From contig JBGTDU010000017.1 in assembly GCA_041748175.1 (NCBI GenBank), forward strand, positions 1 to 64,000: a stretch of 64,000 nt of DNA. The letters run 5' to 3'. Each line of letters starts with the position of its first letter. Positions within the stretch are counted from its first letter, which is position 1. Made by a program: the position numbers and the translations under genes. This DNA is from JAHEJB01 sp041748175. Its GTDB lineage: Bacteria > Bacteroidota > Rhodothermia > Rhodothermales > Rubricoccaceae. Under the pieces are notes generated by a model. The model did no database searches, had not been told where the DNA came from, and was given only the letters and a program-made list of their open reading frames with translations. This document shows positions 7,590 to 16,305 of this stretch, piece after piece.

Positions 7590-9040
7590 AGGTCTGACTC
7601 CGTGAGGATGGTGAAAAAGAGTTCGTCGGGGGTGCCGTAGGTGTCTCGTTCTCGCCCAACTTTGGATTGTCCAACCCAGAACACATACGTGCTCCCACGC
7701 GCTCGTCGTAGCTTCGCTTGTTCGGCGTAAGACAACGGGGGCGTGAGCACTACTGATGGCCCTGCTCCACTCAAGCCAACTCTGGTCACGAGAATGTCAT
7801 TGTTTGCCCAAAGTCCGCTCTTGGACCATCCCAACCATAGTTCAAGGACTGTATCGACCCACCAGTCCCGGCGCATGTAGCGTATGGTAGTTGTCGTCAG
7901 GAGCACGCCTGTACGATCGGGGGCCACGGCCCCTCCCCCTAGTTCAGGAAGAAATTCGACTTCGTTCCATTCTCTCCCGTCGTCGTCGGCCAAAACCAGT
8001 ACTTCCGATCCAGGTGGCCTTCCCTGCAAGGACCAATCTGCGGCGCGGAAAAATCCTCCCGCGCACCTAACCAGATGGAGTCCCACGGGCGTGGGAACCA
8101 GATACGGTGGCGCGCCACACGCGAACGTATGGGCCTCGGCTCGGTCTTCGTATTCGGCACGATTGAGTGGCCGCGGCTCACTCCACGTTTGGCCGTCATC
8201 GTCGCTCACAGCTAGGTACAACACACCTCCGTTTGCGTAGTCCTCGTTCCAAGCCATGAAATATCGGCCCTCCCAAGCGGCAATCGAAGGAGAACCATGA
8301 AGCTGTGGCGGCATCGTCGTACTTGCCTCGTAGCTCGAAAGCGGATCCGGCACGGGACGGAAAGGGATTGGCTGTCGCCATGTCTGACCGCCATCCACAC
8401 TCCTCGAAACGTAGTATCCCCATGGCTTGCTTCGCGGATCATACCGCGTCTGCACTCCGTTCTCATACCTGTGGAAAATGGGGTTGGGCGCGGGATCTGG
8501 TGGATGACGGTTTCCGCGAAAGGCGATCCAGATCTCGCTGGAGTCAGTGACTGTCACGGATGCACTGCCGAGGGACCACCATTGGAGTCCCTCCGCGGGT
8601 GGCCCCCATGTCCGCCCACCGTCAACGCTTGCCCACATCGCGAGCCCCAGCCCTAGGCGGCGCAAAACAACCAGCCGGAGGGTGTCACCCATGACAACGA
8701 ACGCAGGGCGACCGTTTTCTTCGAAGCCTATCGGAGCGCTCCACGTCCGGCCATCATCATAGCTCGCCGTGTACCGTACTCGTTCTCCTTCGAGCCAGGC
8801 CACGTGCATGGAGCCGTCGTCCGTGACAGCCGCGTCGAATACAGCGTTGTACCTGTTTTCGGAGGCGGTGCCAGGTATGGCGTGAACTTCTGAAACCGGA
8901 CCGGGGTGATCGTCAAACGGTTGCGGCCGGAAGACGTAGTAGGAGAGCACGAGTAAGGGAAATGCGAGAAAGATTGCACAACCGCCTCTTTTGATCAAGC
9001 GGTTGGACTTCGGCGTTTTGGCGGCCTCGATTGCGGACAT
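7586..9040 (-). CDS. Membrane-anchored Asp-box (BNR/sialidase-like) protein
   Basis: A 484-residue protein with an N-terminal anchor (about residues 17-38) followed by a predicted beta-propeller. Asp-box repeats recur throughout: SYDDGRTWSAP, SVDGGRTWGPP, SVDGGQTWRQP, SDDDGQTWSEP and a weaker ADDDGREWNEV. Asp-boxes stabilise the propellers of sialidases and many non-enzymatic proteins. I do not see the arginine triad of a true sialidase clearly, so the activity is unknown. The gene is preceded directly by a tiny membrane-peptide frame and overlaps the exported-protein gene downstream by 4 bp. Two BNR-flanking copies of that exported protein suggest a duplicated pair. Confidence 0.8.
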   Translation of the reverse strand: MSAIEAAKTPKSNRLIKRGGCAIFLAFPLLVLSYYVFRPQPFDDHPGPVSEVHAIPGTASENRYNAVFDAAVTDDGSMHVAWLEGERVRYTASYDDGRTWSAPIGFEENGRPAFVVMGDTLRLVVLRRLGLGLAMWASVDGGRTWGPPAEGLQWWSLGSASVTVTDSSEIWIAFRGNRHPPDPAPNPIFHRYENGVQTRYDPRSKPWGYYVSRSVDGGQTWRQPIPFRPVPDPLSSYEASTTMPPQLHGSPSIAAWEGRYFMAWNEDYANGGVLYLAVSDDDGQTWSEPRPLNRAEYEDRAEAHTFACGAPPYLVPTPVGLHLVRCAGGFFRAADWSLQGRPPGSEVLVLADDDGREWNEVEFLPELGGGAVAPDRTGVLLTTTTIRYMRRDWWVDTVLELWLGWSKSGLWANNDILVTRVGLSGAGPSVVLTPPLSYAEQAKLRRARGSTYVFWVGQSKVGRERDTYGTPDELFFTILTESDL

Positions 9041-9133
9041 CTAGTCGTCAGTCTCCGGTTCAATGAGCAACGCCCACACATCGGTTGCAGCAGCAACCAT
9101 AACAGCGGCGAGAATGAATATGACCAAGCGCAC
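9041..9133 (-). CDS. Possible 30-residue membrane peptide
   Basis: A GTG-initiated small frame reads VRLVIFILAAVMVAAATDVW and then LLIEPETDD. It is one hydrophobic segment followed by an acidic tail. Its TAG is directly followed by the ATG of the Asp-box gene (stop and start adjacent), as expected for coupled translation. An in-frame stop lies two codons upstream of the GTG. There is no clear ribosome binding site and no homology I recognise. Confidence 0.3.
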   Translation of the reverse strand: MRLVIFILAAVMVAAATDVWALLIEPETDD

Positions 9134-9175
9134 TATTCAGGTTGCGGAATCCATATCGATTAAGCCCATTTATAG

Positions 9176-9646
9176 TTAGCAGGTTAGGTAATCAGACCAC
9201 CGGAGTGAGTGCCGCCTTGTGATCCGGCTTGCATGAATAATAGTACGACCTTTAGCATCGATATCAATGACAATCGTGTTCTCCGCAGGAATCAGTTGAC
9301 CACTGGCATCCACGCTCCCATCAGGAAACCGAAGTTCGCGCACATCAAAGAAGAATGTGAACGGACGAAAGTCCAACCGCGCCCCGGACATGATGCCGAT
9401 CTGTGTCTCCTCACCATTGAGATACACATAATCAAACTGGCCAATTGTCGGGTCGACATCTCCTGCTACGATTTGGATGAAGGCGTAGGGCGAAAGAAGT
9501 TCGTCCTCAATAAGCTGGTCGGCATTGACTAGGTAACCGTCCGGGTCCACTTCATCCACGTACCGTGTGATCAACACGCTAATTTCGACTTCATCGACCA
9601 ACCGCATTAAAAGCCTGTCGTACCCAATCCCAACCCGCACAAACAA
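9176..9646 (-). pseudogene. Truncated copy of the exported protein at 7032-7589
   Basis: The core matches the intact paralogue closely: DEVEIS, LVNADQLIEDELLSPYAF, DVDPTIGQFDYVYLNGEETQ and DFRPFTFFFDVRELRFPDG. The signal peptide and the first 50 or so residues are missing; the frame begins with unrelated residues right next to the nadD stop codon. The C-terminus also departs after VIDIDAK into a basic, unrelated tail. Both ends are therefore broken, and export is not expected. The 5' truncation point coincides with the island border at nadD. Confidence 0.7.
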
Positions 9647-9649
9647 ACG

Positions 9650-10240
9650 TTAGCGATACAGCGCATTTACATTAACATAGTCAATCACATTTTTCGGCAC
9701 CAGATTCTGCACACTTCTCCCCTCCCGTATGCGCTGACGTAGCTCGGTGCTCGACACATCAACCTCTAGCGCGTCAATAAAAGTAACGCGCTCCATCACC
9801 CAGTTGGGAATGGCGTCCTCGTGCGCGCCCGGACGCCTGTAAACAAGTAGCCGCGCCAACTCCAGAATCGCCTCCGGCTCGCGCCACGAGGGAAACTCGA
9901 CTAGGCTGTCGCCGCCAAGCAGCAGGGCAAGTTCGGCATCGGGGTTGGCGTCCGCCAGCACCCGCAATGTATCCACCGTAAACGAAACGTCGCCGCGCCG
10001 GATCTCCATGTCCGAGACCTCGAACCGGCCGTTTCCCTCAATGGCCAGCCGGGTCATCGCGAGCCGATGTTCGGCGGAGGCCAGGTCCGCATCGTTCTGC
10101 TTATGAGGGGGTGTGGCAGCAGGCATCCACATCACCCGGCTGCTTTCCACGGAGTCGGCGGCGGCCTCGGCAATGGCCAGATGCGCAACGTGGGGCGGAT
10201 TGAAGGAGCCGCCAAATACGATCAGGGTGGAAGGGCTCAT
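9650..10240 (-). CDS. nadD: Nicotinate-nucleotide adenylyltransferase
   Basis: NadD adenylates nicotinic acid mononucleotide to NaAD, the penultimate step of NAD synthesis in the cytoplasm. At 196 residues it has normal length. The nucleotidyltransferase motif GGSFNPPHVAHL lies at residues 9-20 and the second motif SSTELRQRIREGRS near 160. The last 15 codons are odd. After LVP the tail KNVIDYVNVNALYR is encoded by DNA of about one third G+C, unlike the rest of the gene. A GC-rich alternative tail is stranded at 1411-1490. The gene sits 28 bp downstream of bamD in the housekeeping array. Confidence 0.95.
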   Translation of the reverse strand: MSPSTLIVFGGSFNPPHVAHLAIAEAAADSVESSRVMWMPAATPPHKQNDADLASAEHRLAMTRLAIEGNGRFEVSDMEIRRGDVSFTVDTLRVLADANPDAELALLLGGDSLVEFPSWREPEAILELARLLVYRRPGAHEDAIPNWVMERVTFIDALEVDVSSTELRQRIREGRSVQNLVPKNVIDYVNVNALYR

Positions 10241-10268
10241 GGCGTCGGTCCTCCACGCATTCAGCCGC

Positions 10269-11087
10269 TCAGTTGCTGGCCTGTTCGCCGGAGACGCTTT
10301 GTCGGCCCGTGAACGCGCGGTCGTAGTAGCGCTCTGCTTCGCTCAGCAGTGGGCTGCTCGGAAAGAGCTGAAGCAGCCGGTCGTAGGTGTCGAGCGCGGC
10401 CTGATACCGGTCCGTCTGGCGCGAAACGATGCTCTTCTCGGCGAAGCCGACCTGCGCCCGAAGGACGCCAAGCAGCGCGTCGTCTGCGAAAGGCGATGTC
10501 GAGAAATCGCTCAGCACAGTTTCGAAGGAAAGGATGGCGGCTTCAAACAGCTCGCGGCGCTCGTACAAGCGGCCAGCCTGGAACTGCTTGCGTGCAAGTT
10601 TCTCGCGTAGTTCCTCCAGAATAACGACTACATCGTCCGAGAACACGCTACTGGGATAGCGTGTCAGAAACAGGCGGATATAGGCGATGGCTCGTTCGCT
10701 ATCGGTCTGGTCGAGGTTGTAGGCCGGGCTCAATTCGTAGTACGCACGGATACGCCCGAGCTCAGCCTCCTCAACGCGTGGATCCCTTGTGTACAAGTCG
10801 ATAAAGCGGGTGAACTCGGTGCCCGCTAGCAAGTACTGCTCGTCCTCGTAATAGGCTTGCGCGAGATAGATTTGCGCTTCGTCGGCAAACTCGTTGGTTC
10901 TGCCGAAGTCGAAGACCACTTTGAGGTATTCAGCGGCGCGGTCGTACTTGCCCTGCTCGAAGTACTGCATCCCACGCTGGTAAGCTTCCTCGGGCGAATC
11001 CGCTGACGCGCCCGTACTTCCAGAGCACCCCGTTGCAGCAATGCAGACCACGAGCAGTGCATGACGTAAGGGAATTCGGCGGACCAT
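10269..11087 (-). CDS. bamD: Outer membrane assembly lipoprotein BamD
   Basis: BamD is the essential TPR lipoprotein of the BAM complex that inserts beta-barrels into the outer membrane. The ATG at 11087 is chosen because it yields a proper lipoprotein signal, MVRRIPLRHALLVVCIAATGC, with Cys21 as the acylation site. The mature protein carries successive TPR motifs (PEEAYQRGMQYFEQGKYDRA, NEFADEAQIYLAQAYYEDEQ, SERAIAYIRLFLTRYPSS, DRYQAALDTYDRLLQLFPSS). A length of 272 residues suits the family. It lies between the LpoA-like gene and nadD on the same strand. Confidence 0.88.
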   Translation of the reverse strand: MVRRIPLRHALLVVCIAATGCSGSTGASADSPEEAYQRGMQYFEQGKYDRAAEYLKVVFDFGRTNEFADEAQIYLAQAYYEDEQYLLAGTEFTRFIDLYTRDPRVEEAELGRIRAYYELSPAYNLDQTDSERAIAYIRLFLTRYPSSVFSDDVVVILEELREKLARKQFQAGRLYERRELFEAAILSFETVLSDFSTSPFADDALLGVLRAQVGFAEKSIVSRQTDRYQAALDTYDRLLQLFPSSPLLSEAERYYDRAFTGRQSVSGEQASN

Positions 11088-11218
11088 GGAAGATTTCTGA
11101 TGGGGAGGCGCGAGGCACAACGACACGTTGCTTCGGCTTATTGCCGCAGAATAGCCACGTCGCCGGGCGGCCGCGCCTCTTGTGGACCGTCTTCTAGGGG
11201 ATTCCGAAATGGGCGCTG

Positions 11219-12613
11219 CTACTGGACAAGCACGGGGTCGCCGCCACGGTACGCCATAATGAAAAGGGCTCGATTCACCTGCCCTCCCGCAAATTCGATC
11301 GTGTGGGCCAGTCCTCTGTGTAGCGGAGCGCCGCGGAGTTTCTCGGCGAGCGGGCCCTCGACACCACTATTGATCTGATTCAGGATAAACTGGGCGGTGT
11401 CGTATCCGATGAGCGCGAGTCGGTCGGCCTGAATTCCCGCTAGTTCGTGATACCGCGCCACGAAACCGACTGACGCCTCCTCGTTCATGTTGAAATCGGC
11501 CGTGAAATATGTCCCAAAGCGACTTGCGCGCTCTTTTGACGCGGCGAGACCTTCCCACTCTGTGTTTCCTAGCGTCCCGACGATGCCTTCGAGGCCCATC
11601 GCTTCCAGCCCGCGCAAAGCCTGCGCCGCGTGTTCCGGGCCGTCCGATCCCGTCACGGGCAAATAGACCGCGTCGATCCGGCGCATCGCGTCCGCGCCGA
11701 CTACGGTTGGAAGTCGATCCCAGTCGTTCGCACCGATCCGCTGAGAAAGGGAAACCGCCGCGCCCAGTCCCTGAGCTTCCTCCTGAAAAGCCGCAGCCAT
11801 CACTTCGCCGAAGGATCCGGTCTGGGCGACAACACCAAGCCGACTAAGTCGCAGGTCTTCGACAGCAAAACGCGCCATCGCCCGGCCGCGCATCGAAAAC
11901 GTAGGGTTGGCCTGAAAGACGAACCGGCGCCCCGCCGAAACGCTTTCCTCCGTGGCCAGAGGGGCGACGAGCACCATTCCTTCGCGCTCGGCCACGGCCG
12001 CTGCTGACACGGCTTCCTCACTGAATAGCGGCCCTACCACCGCCTCGACTCCTTCGCGCACAACGAGGTTCATGGCTACGCTGGCGCCTACCTCGGAGCC
12101 CTCGGTGTCTCGAAATACGAGCCGCACGGGGCGACGTGGTGCCCGGGCATTGTATCCATCCACCGCCAGCCGGACACCGTTGAACAGCGCTTGCGCGAGG
12201 TACCCGCTCTCCCCGGTGGCAGGAAGAATGACGCCCAACTCAAAGATGTCTGGCCCCGTCACGCCACCCTGCGCGGATTGTCGAAGGAGGTTTTCGGCTT
12301 CGCCGACATACCGGCTGCGCGGATAGAGGCGTAGAAACGTCGTTAGGGTCGAGAGCGCCAGATCAGAGTCTCCGTTCGCGTAAGCCGATTTGCCCGCCAT
12401 GAGGAGTGCTGCTGTCGTCCGGGCGTTGTAGCCAAAATCGCCCGCCGCCCGTGTGAAAAGTCTGTAGGCCTCAGAGTACTCGCCGACCACGTAGCTCTGG
12501 ATGCCGCTGTCGAAACTCGTCTCAGCCGCCGGTACCCGTGGTGCCGAATCGGGCTGACCAGCAACCGACCAGGCCGAAAGAACGAGGCTAACAACGAGTA
12601 TCCAGCGGGGCAT
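11219..12613 (-). CDS. LpoA-like periplasmic receptor with N-terminal TPR
   Basis: A 464-residue exported protein with a signal peptide (MPRWILVVSLVLSAWSVAGQ). Residues about 30-115 form TPR-like helices (VGEYSEAYRLFTRAAGDFG, GDSDLALSTLTTFLRLYPRS). They are followed by a type I periplasmic-binding fold beginning ELGVILPATGESGYLAQAL. This is the architecture of LpoA-type penicillin-binding-protein activators and of Leu/Ile/Val-type receptors lacking a transporter. No ABC permease genes are nearby, which favours the activator-like interpretation. It lies between guaA and bamD. Confidence 0.75.
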   Translation of the reverse strand: MPRWILVVSLVLSAWSVAGQPDSAPRVPAAETSFDSGIQSYVVGEYSEAYRLFTRAAGDFGYNARTTAALLMAGKSAYANGDSDLALSTLTTFLRLYPRSRYVGEAENLLRQSAQGGVTGPDIFELGVILPATGESGYLAQALFNGVRLAVDGYNARAPRRPVRLVFRDTEGSEVGASVAMNLVVREGVEAVVGPLFSEEAVSAAAVAEREGMVLVAPLATEESVSAGRRFVFQANPTFSMRGRAMARFAVEDLRLSRLGVVAQTGSFGEVMAAAFQEEAQGLGAAVSLSQRIGANDWDRLPTVVGADAMRRIDAVYLPVTGSDGPEHAAQALRGLEAMGLEGIVGTLGNTEWEGLAASKERASRFGTYFTADFNMNEEASVGFVARYHELAGIQADRLALIGYDTAQFILNQINSGVEGPLAEKLRGAPLHRGLAHTIEFAGGQVNRALFIMAYRGGDPVLVQ

Positions 12614-12691
12614 CGGATCGTGGCTTGTCAGATGGTGGTGCGTCCAATTTATCGACGTGCGCCTGAACCGACACCGCCTTCCCCAAAGTTC

Positions 12692-14266
12692 CTACTCCCA
12701 CTCGATCGTTGCCGGCGGCTTGGATGAGATGTCGTAGGCGACGCGGTTAATGCCTCGAACTTCGTTGATAATGCGGTTGGAAACGCGACCAAGAAACTCG
12801 TGCGGGAGATGTGCCCAGTCGGCTGTCATTCCGTCCACGGATGTAACCGCGCGGATGCACACGGCTTGCTCGTACGTCCGGTAATCGCCCATCACGCCCA
12901 CGGATTGAACCGGGAGCAGGACGACAAAGGCCTGCCATACGTCGTCGTACAGGCCGTTTTGCTGGAGTTCGTCGATGAATATCTTGTCGGCTTGCCTGAG
13001 AAGTTCGAGGCCATCGCGCGTGACGGGGCCAAGGTGCCGCACCGCGAGCCCGGGGCCTGGGAACGGGTGGCGACCGATAATTGCCTCGGGCAGATTCAAT
13101 TCGCGCCCGAGTTCGCGAACCTCGTCCTTAAAGAGTTCACGGAAAGGCTCGATGAGCTCGAAACCCAACTCCTTCGGCAAACCACCAACATTGTGGTGAG
13201 TCTTGATCGTGGCAGATGGACCGCGAAAACTTACGCTCTCGATCACGTCGGGATAGAGCGTACCCTGTGCGAGAAAGCGTGGCTTCGTCCCCAACTCGTG
13301 TGTGATAGCCTCGGTTGCCTCATTGAAGACCTCGATGAACGCATGCCCGATAATCTTTCGCTTCTTCTCGGGGTCGCCCACGCCGTCAAGGCGGCTGAGG
13401 AAAAGCTCGGTGGCGTCTATGGCGCGCAAGTCAATGTCGAAGCCGTTGCGGAAGGTGGATTGCACTTGCTCGTACTCACCCGCACGCAGCAACCCGTTGT
13501 TGACGAAGACGCACGTGAGTTGATTACCAATTGACTCGTGAAGGAGCACAGCGGCGACAGAAGAATCGACGCCACCAGAGAGCCCAAGGATTACATGGTC
13601 ATCGCCAACTTGCGCACAGATTTCGCGCTTCTTCTCCTCCACAAACGAACCCATGGACCAGTCTCCACGACAACCGCAAACTCGGAGCACAAAGTTCTCC
13701 AGCAAGCGTGCTCCGTGTTCGGTGTGGGCCACTTCCGGATGAAACTGTACGCCGAACAGTGGCTGGTCGGCCGCCGCCACCGCAGCGATTGGAGCATTGT
13801 CTGTTCCCGCGATGACCCGAAATCCGTCGGGCATTTTTGTGAGGCGGTCTCCATGGCTCATCCAAACAACCGAACCTTCTGGAAAGCCGTCGAACAAAGG
13901 GATGTCTTCGTGCGATCCAAGCCGTGAACGGCCGAATTCGCGCCGTTCGTCCGGCTGCACTGTGCCTCCAAGCGTATGGGCCATCGCTTGTAGACCGTAG
14001 CAGATTCCAAGGACCGGCACCGGCCTACCGCTGCTCTGTTGCTTGAGTTCTAAAAGGGTCGGATCCAGCTGGGGAGCACCATAATCGTAAACGGAGCATG
14101 GCCCTCCTGAAAGGATCAAGCCGACCGGCCACATTGCTGACAGCTCATCGGCTGACAGTGTGCACGGGTGGATCTCGCAGTACACGCCGGCCTCCCGTAC
14201 ACGCCGTGCAATCAGCTGGGTGGTTTGGCTTCCGAAATCGAGAACGACGATGAGTTGATGTTGCAT
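12692..14266 (-). CDS. guaA: GMP synthase (glutamine-hydrolysing)
   Basis: GuaA converts XMP to GMP using ATP and glutamine. The class I amidotransferase domain has catalytic Cys89 (LGICYGLQAM) with His176 and Glu178 (QFHPEVAH). The ATP pyrophosphatase P-loop LGLSGGVDSS starts near residue 228, and the dimerisation domain contains RHPFPGPGLAVRHLG and the C-terminal PPATIEWE. At 524 residues it is full length. It is separated from gcvH upstream by a 30-bp perfect hairpin that may attenuate or end transcription between the two genes. Confidence 0.97.
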   Translation of the reverse strand: MQHQLIVVLDFGSQTTQLIARRVREAGVYCEIHPCTLSADELSAMWPVGLILSGGPCSVYDYGAPQLDPTLLELKQQSSGRPVPVLGICYGLQAMAHTLGGTVQPDERREFGRSRLGSHEDIPLFDGFPEGSVVWMSHGDRLTKMPDGFRVIAGTDNAPIAAVAAADQPLFGVQFHPEVAHTEHGARLLENFVLRVCGCRGDWSMGSFVEEKKREICAQVGDDHVILGLSGGVDSSVAAVLLHESIGNQLTCVFVNNGLLRAGEYEQVQSTFRNGFDIDLRAIDATELFLSRLDGVGDPEKKRKIIGHAFIEVFNEATEAITHELGTKPRFLAQGTLYPDVIESVSFRGPSATIKTHHNVGGLPKELGFELIEPFRELFKDEVRELGRELNLPEAIIGRHPFPGPGLAVRHLGPVTRDGLELLRQADKIFIDELQQNGLYDDVWQAFVVLLPVQSVGVMGDYRTYEQAVCIRAVTSVDGMTADWAHLPHEFLGRVSNRIINEVRGINRVAYDISSKPPATIEWE

Positions 14267-14284
14267 TGGGTGCTTGTCTAAATG

Positions 14285-14314
14285 CGTAGGGACACGGCGT
14301 GCCGTGTCCCTACG
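14285..14314. repeat. GTAG-type hairpin (REP-like) between gcvH and guaA
   Basis: A perfect inverted repeat has 14-bp arms (CGTAGGGACACGGC and its complement) around a GT loop. It starts with GTAG and ends with CTAC, the arrangement known from REP sequences mobilised by RAYT transposases. There is no T-run, so it is not a classic intrinsic terminator. It lies 18 bp upstream of the guaA start. Confidence 0.65.
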
Positions 14315-14340
14315 AAATCCCGGATTGGTTGGGGGCGACG

Positions 14341-14730
14341 CTACGAGTCCGCACCGACCATGTGTTTGTATTCGTCTGCGGACATCAGGCCCTCAATATC
14401 GGCGGCATTGGCGGGGCGGATTTTGACCATCCAGCCATTTCCGTATGGATCGCTGTTGACAAGCTCCGGCGTGGCTTCCAATGCCTCATTGACGGCTTCA
14501 ATCGTGCCAGCAACTGGAGCAAATAGTTCGGAAACCGTCTTGACAGCCTCGACTGTTCCAAAAACATCGTACGGCCCGACTTCCGTTCCCTCGGGCTCCA
14601 ACTCAATAAAAACGATATCACCAAGCTCGCCCTGGGCATAGTCGGTTACGCCGATCGCGGCGAGGCCATCATCGCCTAGTCGAATCCACTCATGTTCCTT
14701 CGTGTAGCGGCAGTCGTTGGGAAAGGTCAT
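14341..14730 (-). CDS. gcvH: Glycine cleavage system H protein
   Basis: GcvH carries the lipoyl arm that shuttles the aminomethyl group between the P, T and L proteins of glycine cleavage. At 129 residues it has normal length. The lipoyl lysine is Lys64 in ESVK-type context (TVEAVKTVSELFAPVAG). N-terminal YTKEHEWIRL is typical. The other gcv genes are not in the window. It follows accC by about 100 bp on the minus strand. Confidence 0.95.
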   Translation of the reverse strand: MTFPNDCRYTKEHEWIRLGDDGLAAIGVTDYAQGELGDIVFIELEPEGTEVGPYDVFGTVEAVKTVSELFAPVAGTIEAVNEALEATPELVNSDPYGNGWMVKIRPANAADIEGLMSADEYKHMVGADS

Positions 14731-14832
14731 GGTAAACGGTGGGTGCTGAAATGTGAATGCTGATTGGCTTAAAGGGAGCCGGGCTTGAGCGTGCTACTGT
14801 TCTACAAGACGCCTGGCCGACGTCATTCGCCA

Positions 14833-16194
14833 TCAACCTGCACGTCCCTCTTCCGGAAGCACGAGTTCAAACCGTTCGAGGAACTTCGTATCGAAATCTC
14901 CGGCACGGAAGCGCTCGTCGACAAGAAGCTGTTGATGAAAGGGGATAGTCGTCTTAATGCCTTCGATTACGAACTCGTTCAGCGAGCGGAGCATCTTGTT
15001 GATCGCACGCTCGCGGTCGTGATCTCGCACGATGAGCTTTGCGATCATAGAATCGTAATAAGGGGGAATGCGGTAGCCAGCATAAACGTGCGTGTCGCAG
15101 CGGACTCCAAAGCCTTTGGGCGAGTGGAAGCCCTCAATCGTGCCTGGAGAGGGCGAAAAATTGCGGAACGGATCCTCGGCGTTGATTCGGCACTCGATCG
15201 CATGGCCCTTGGGTGTGCGGCTTTCGGACCTGATCTTCTCGCCATCTGCAATACGAATCTGCCATTCGATTAAATCCGTGTCCGTCACCTCTTCGGTAAC
15301 GCAGTGTTCGACCTGGATTCGCGTGTTCATCTCCATGAAGTAAAAATCCTTGTTCTTGTCGACGAGGAACTCAACGGTGCCCGCTCCTGCGTAATTGACT
15401 GCTGCTGCGCCACTGATGGCGGCGGCACCCATGCGAGCACGAAGGGCTTCGTCCACGATAGGACTTGGAGATTCTTCGAGGAGCTTCTGGTGGCGCCGTT
15501 GAATAGAGCACTCGCGCTCGCCAAAGTGGATCACAGTGCCCTGGCCGTCGCCAACGAGCTGTATCTCTATGTGGCGCGGCTCTTCCACAAACTTCTCGAT
15601 GTACACCTGCCCATTGCCAAACGCGGCCGCTGCTTCAGTGCTCGCCGCGACAAATTTTGTCAAGAGATCGGCTTCATCAACAGCCATGCGCATACCTCTA
15701 CCACCCCCCCCTGCGCTCGCCTTAACCATGACGGGATAGCCGAACTCGGCGGCGATGCGTGCGGCCTCCTTCACATCATCAACTTCTCCATCCGAGCCCG
15801 GAACCACCGGGACCCCGGCGGCCCGCATCGTCTCTTTCGCGACACTCTTGTCGCCCATACGGCGAATGGTATCGGGCGTTGGGCCGATGAAAATCAGGTC
15901 GTGGTCGGCACAGACGGAAGCGAAATCAGCATTTTCTGCAAGGAATCCGTAGCCAGGGTGGATGGCATCGGCTCCCGTAACCTCGGCCGCGGCGATGATG
16001 CGATCCATCCTGAGATAGCTATCCGACGATGGCGGTGGCCCGATACACACAGCCTCATCCGCGAAGCGGACGGGCAGTGTGTCGCGGTCGGCGGTTGAGT
16101 ATACGGCCACGGTCTTTATCCCGATGTCACGGCACGTTCGGATAACGCGCAACGCGATCTCGCCCCGGTTTGCAATGAGAACCTTTTTGATCAT
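14833..16194 (-). CDS. accC: Acetyl-CoA carboxylase biotin carboxylase subunit
   Basis: AccC carboxylates the biotin on AccB with bicarbonate and ATP, the first half-reaction of malonyl-CoA formation. At 453 residues it is full length: N-terminal MIKKVLIANRGEIALRVIRT, ATP-grasp glycine loop AGGGGRGMRMA near 161-171, and the conserved catalytic region EMNTRIQVEH. It lies 111 bp downstream of accB in the common efp-accB-accC arrangement. Confidence 0.97.
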   Translation of the reverse strand: MIKKVLIANRGEIALRVIRTCRDIGIKTVAVYSTADRDTLPVRFADEAVCIGPPPSSDSYLRMDRIIAAAEVTGADAIHPGYGFLAENADFASVCADHDLIFIGPTPDTIRRMGDKSVAKETMRAAGVPVVPGSDGEVDDVKEAARIAAEFGYPVMVKASAGGGGRGMRMAVDEADLLTKFVAASTEAAAAFGNGQVYIEKFVEEPRHIEIQLVGDGQGTVIHFGERECSIQRRHQKLLEESPSPIVDEALRARMGAAAISGAAAVNYAGAGTVEFLVDKNKDFYFMEMNTRIQVEHCVTEEVTDTDLIEWQIRIADGEKIRSESRTPKGHAIECRINAEDPFRNFSPSPGTIEGFHSPKGFGVRCDTHVYAGYRIPPYYDSMIAKLIVRDHDRERAINKMLRSLNEFVIEGIKTTIPFHQQLLVDERFRAGDFDTKFLERFELVLPEEGRAG

Positions 16195-16305
16195 TACTCG
16201 ACGGTACGAAAAACGTGACTAGCCACGGCCGCGTGCGCCGCATCACGCGCGAGGTGAAATGGGTCGAACAAACTTCGAAGGCGACTACTCACGCGACCGG
16301 TGCCC

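Larger units (their letters stand above)
1467..9705. mobile_element. Putative genomic island inserted at the nadD 3' end
   Basis: This is an inferred block of about 8.2 kb between the two nadD 3' ends. The genes in it are visibly lower in G+C than the flanking housekeeping genes and have no recognised core function. It holds one IS3-type element, an IS3 remnant, two decayed gene duplicates and several exported or membrane proteins. No integrase was recognised, so the entry mechanism is unknown. Removing the block between the shared GGCACCAGAT 10-mers would restore a nadD frame followed 21 bp later by the GH3 gene. The boundaries are inferred. Confidence 0.5.

Noticed and set aside
12800..13534. 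Plus-strand open frame opposite guaA
   Set aside because: Shadow of a well-conserved guaA coding sequence.
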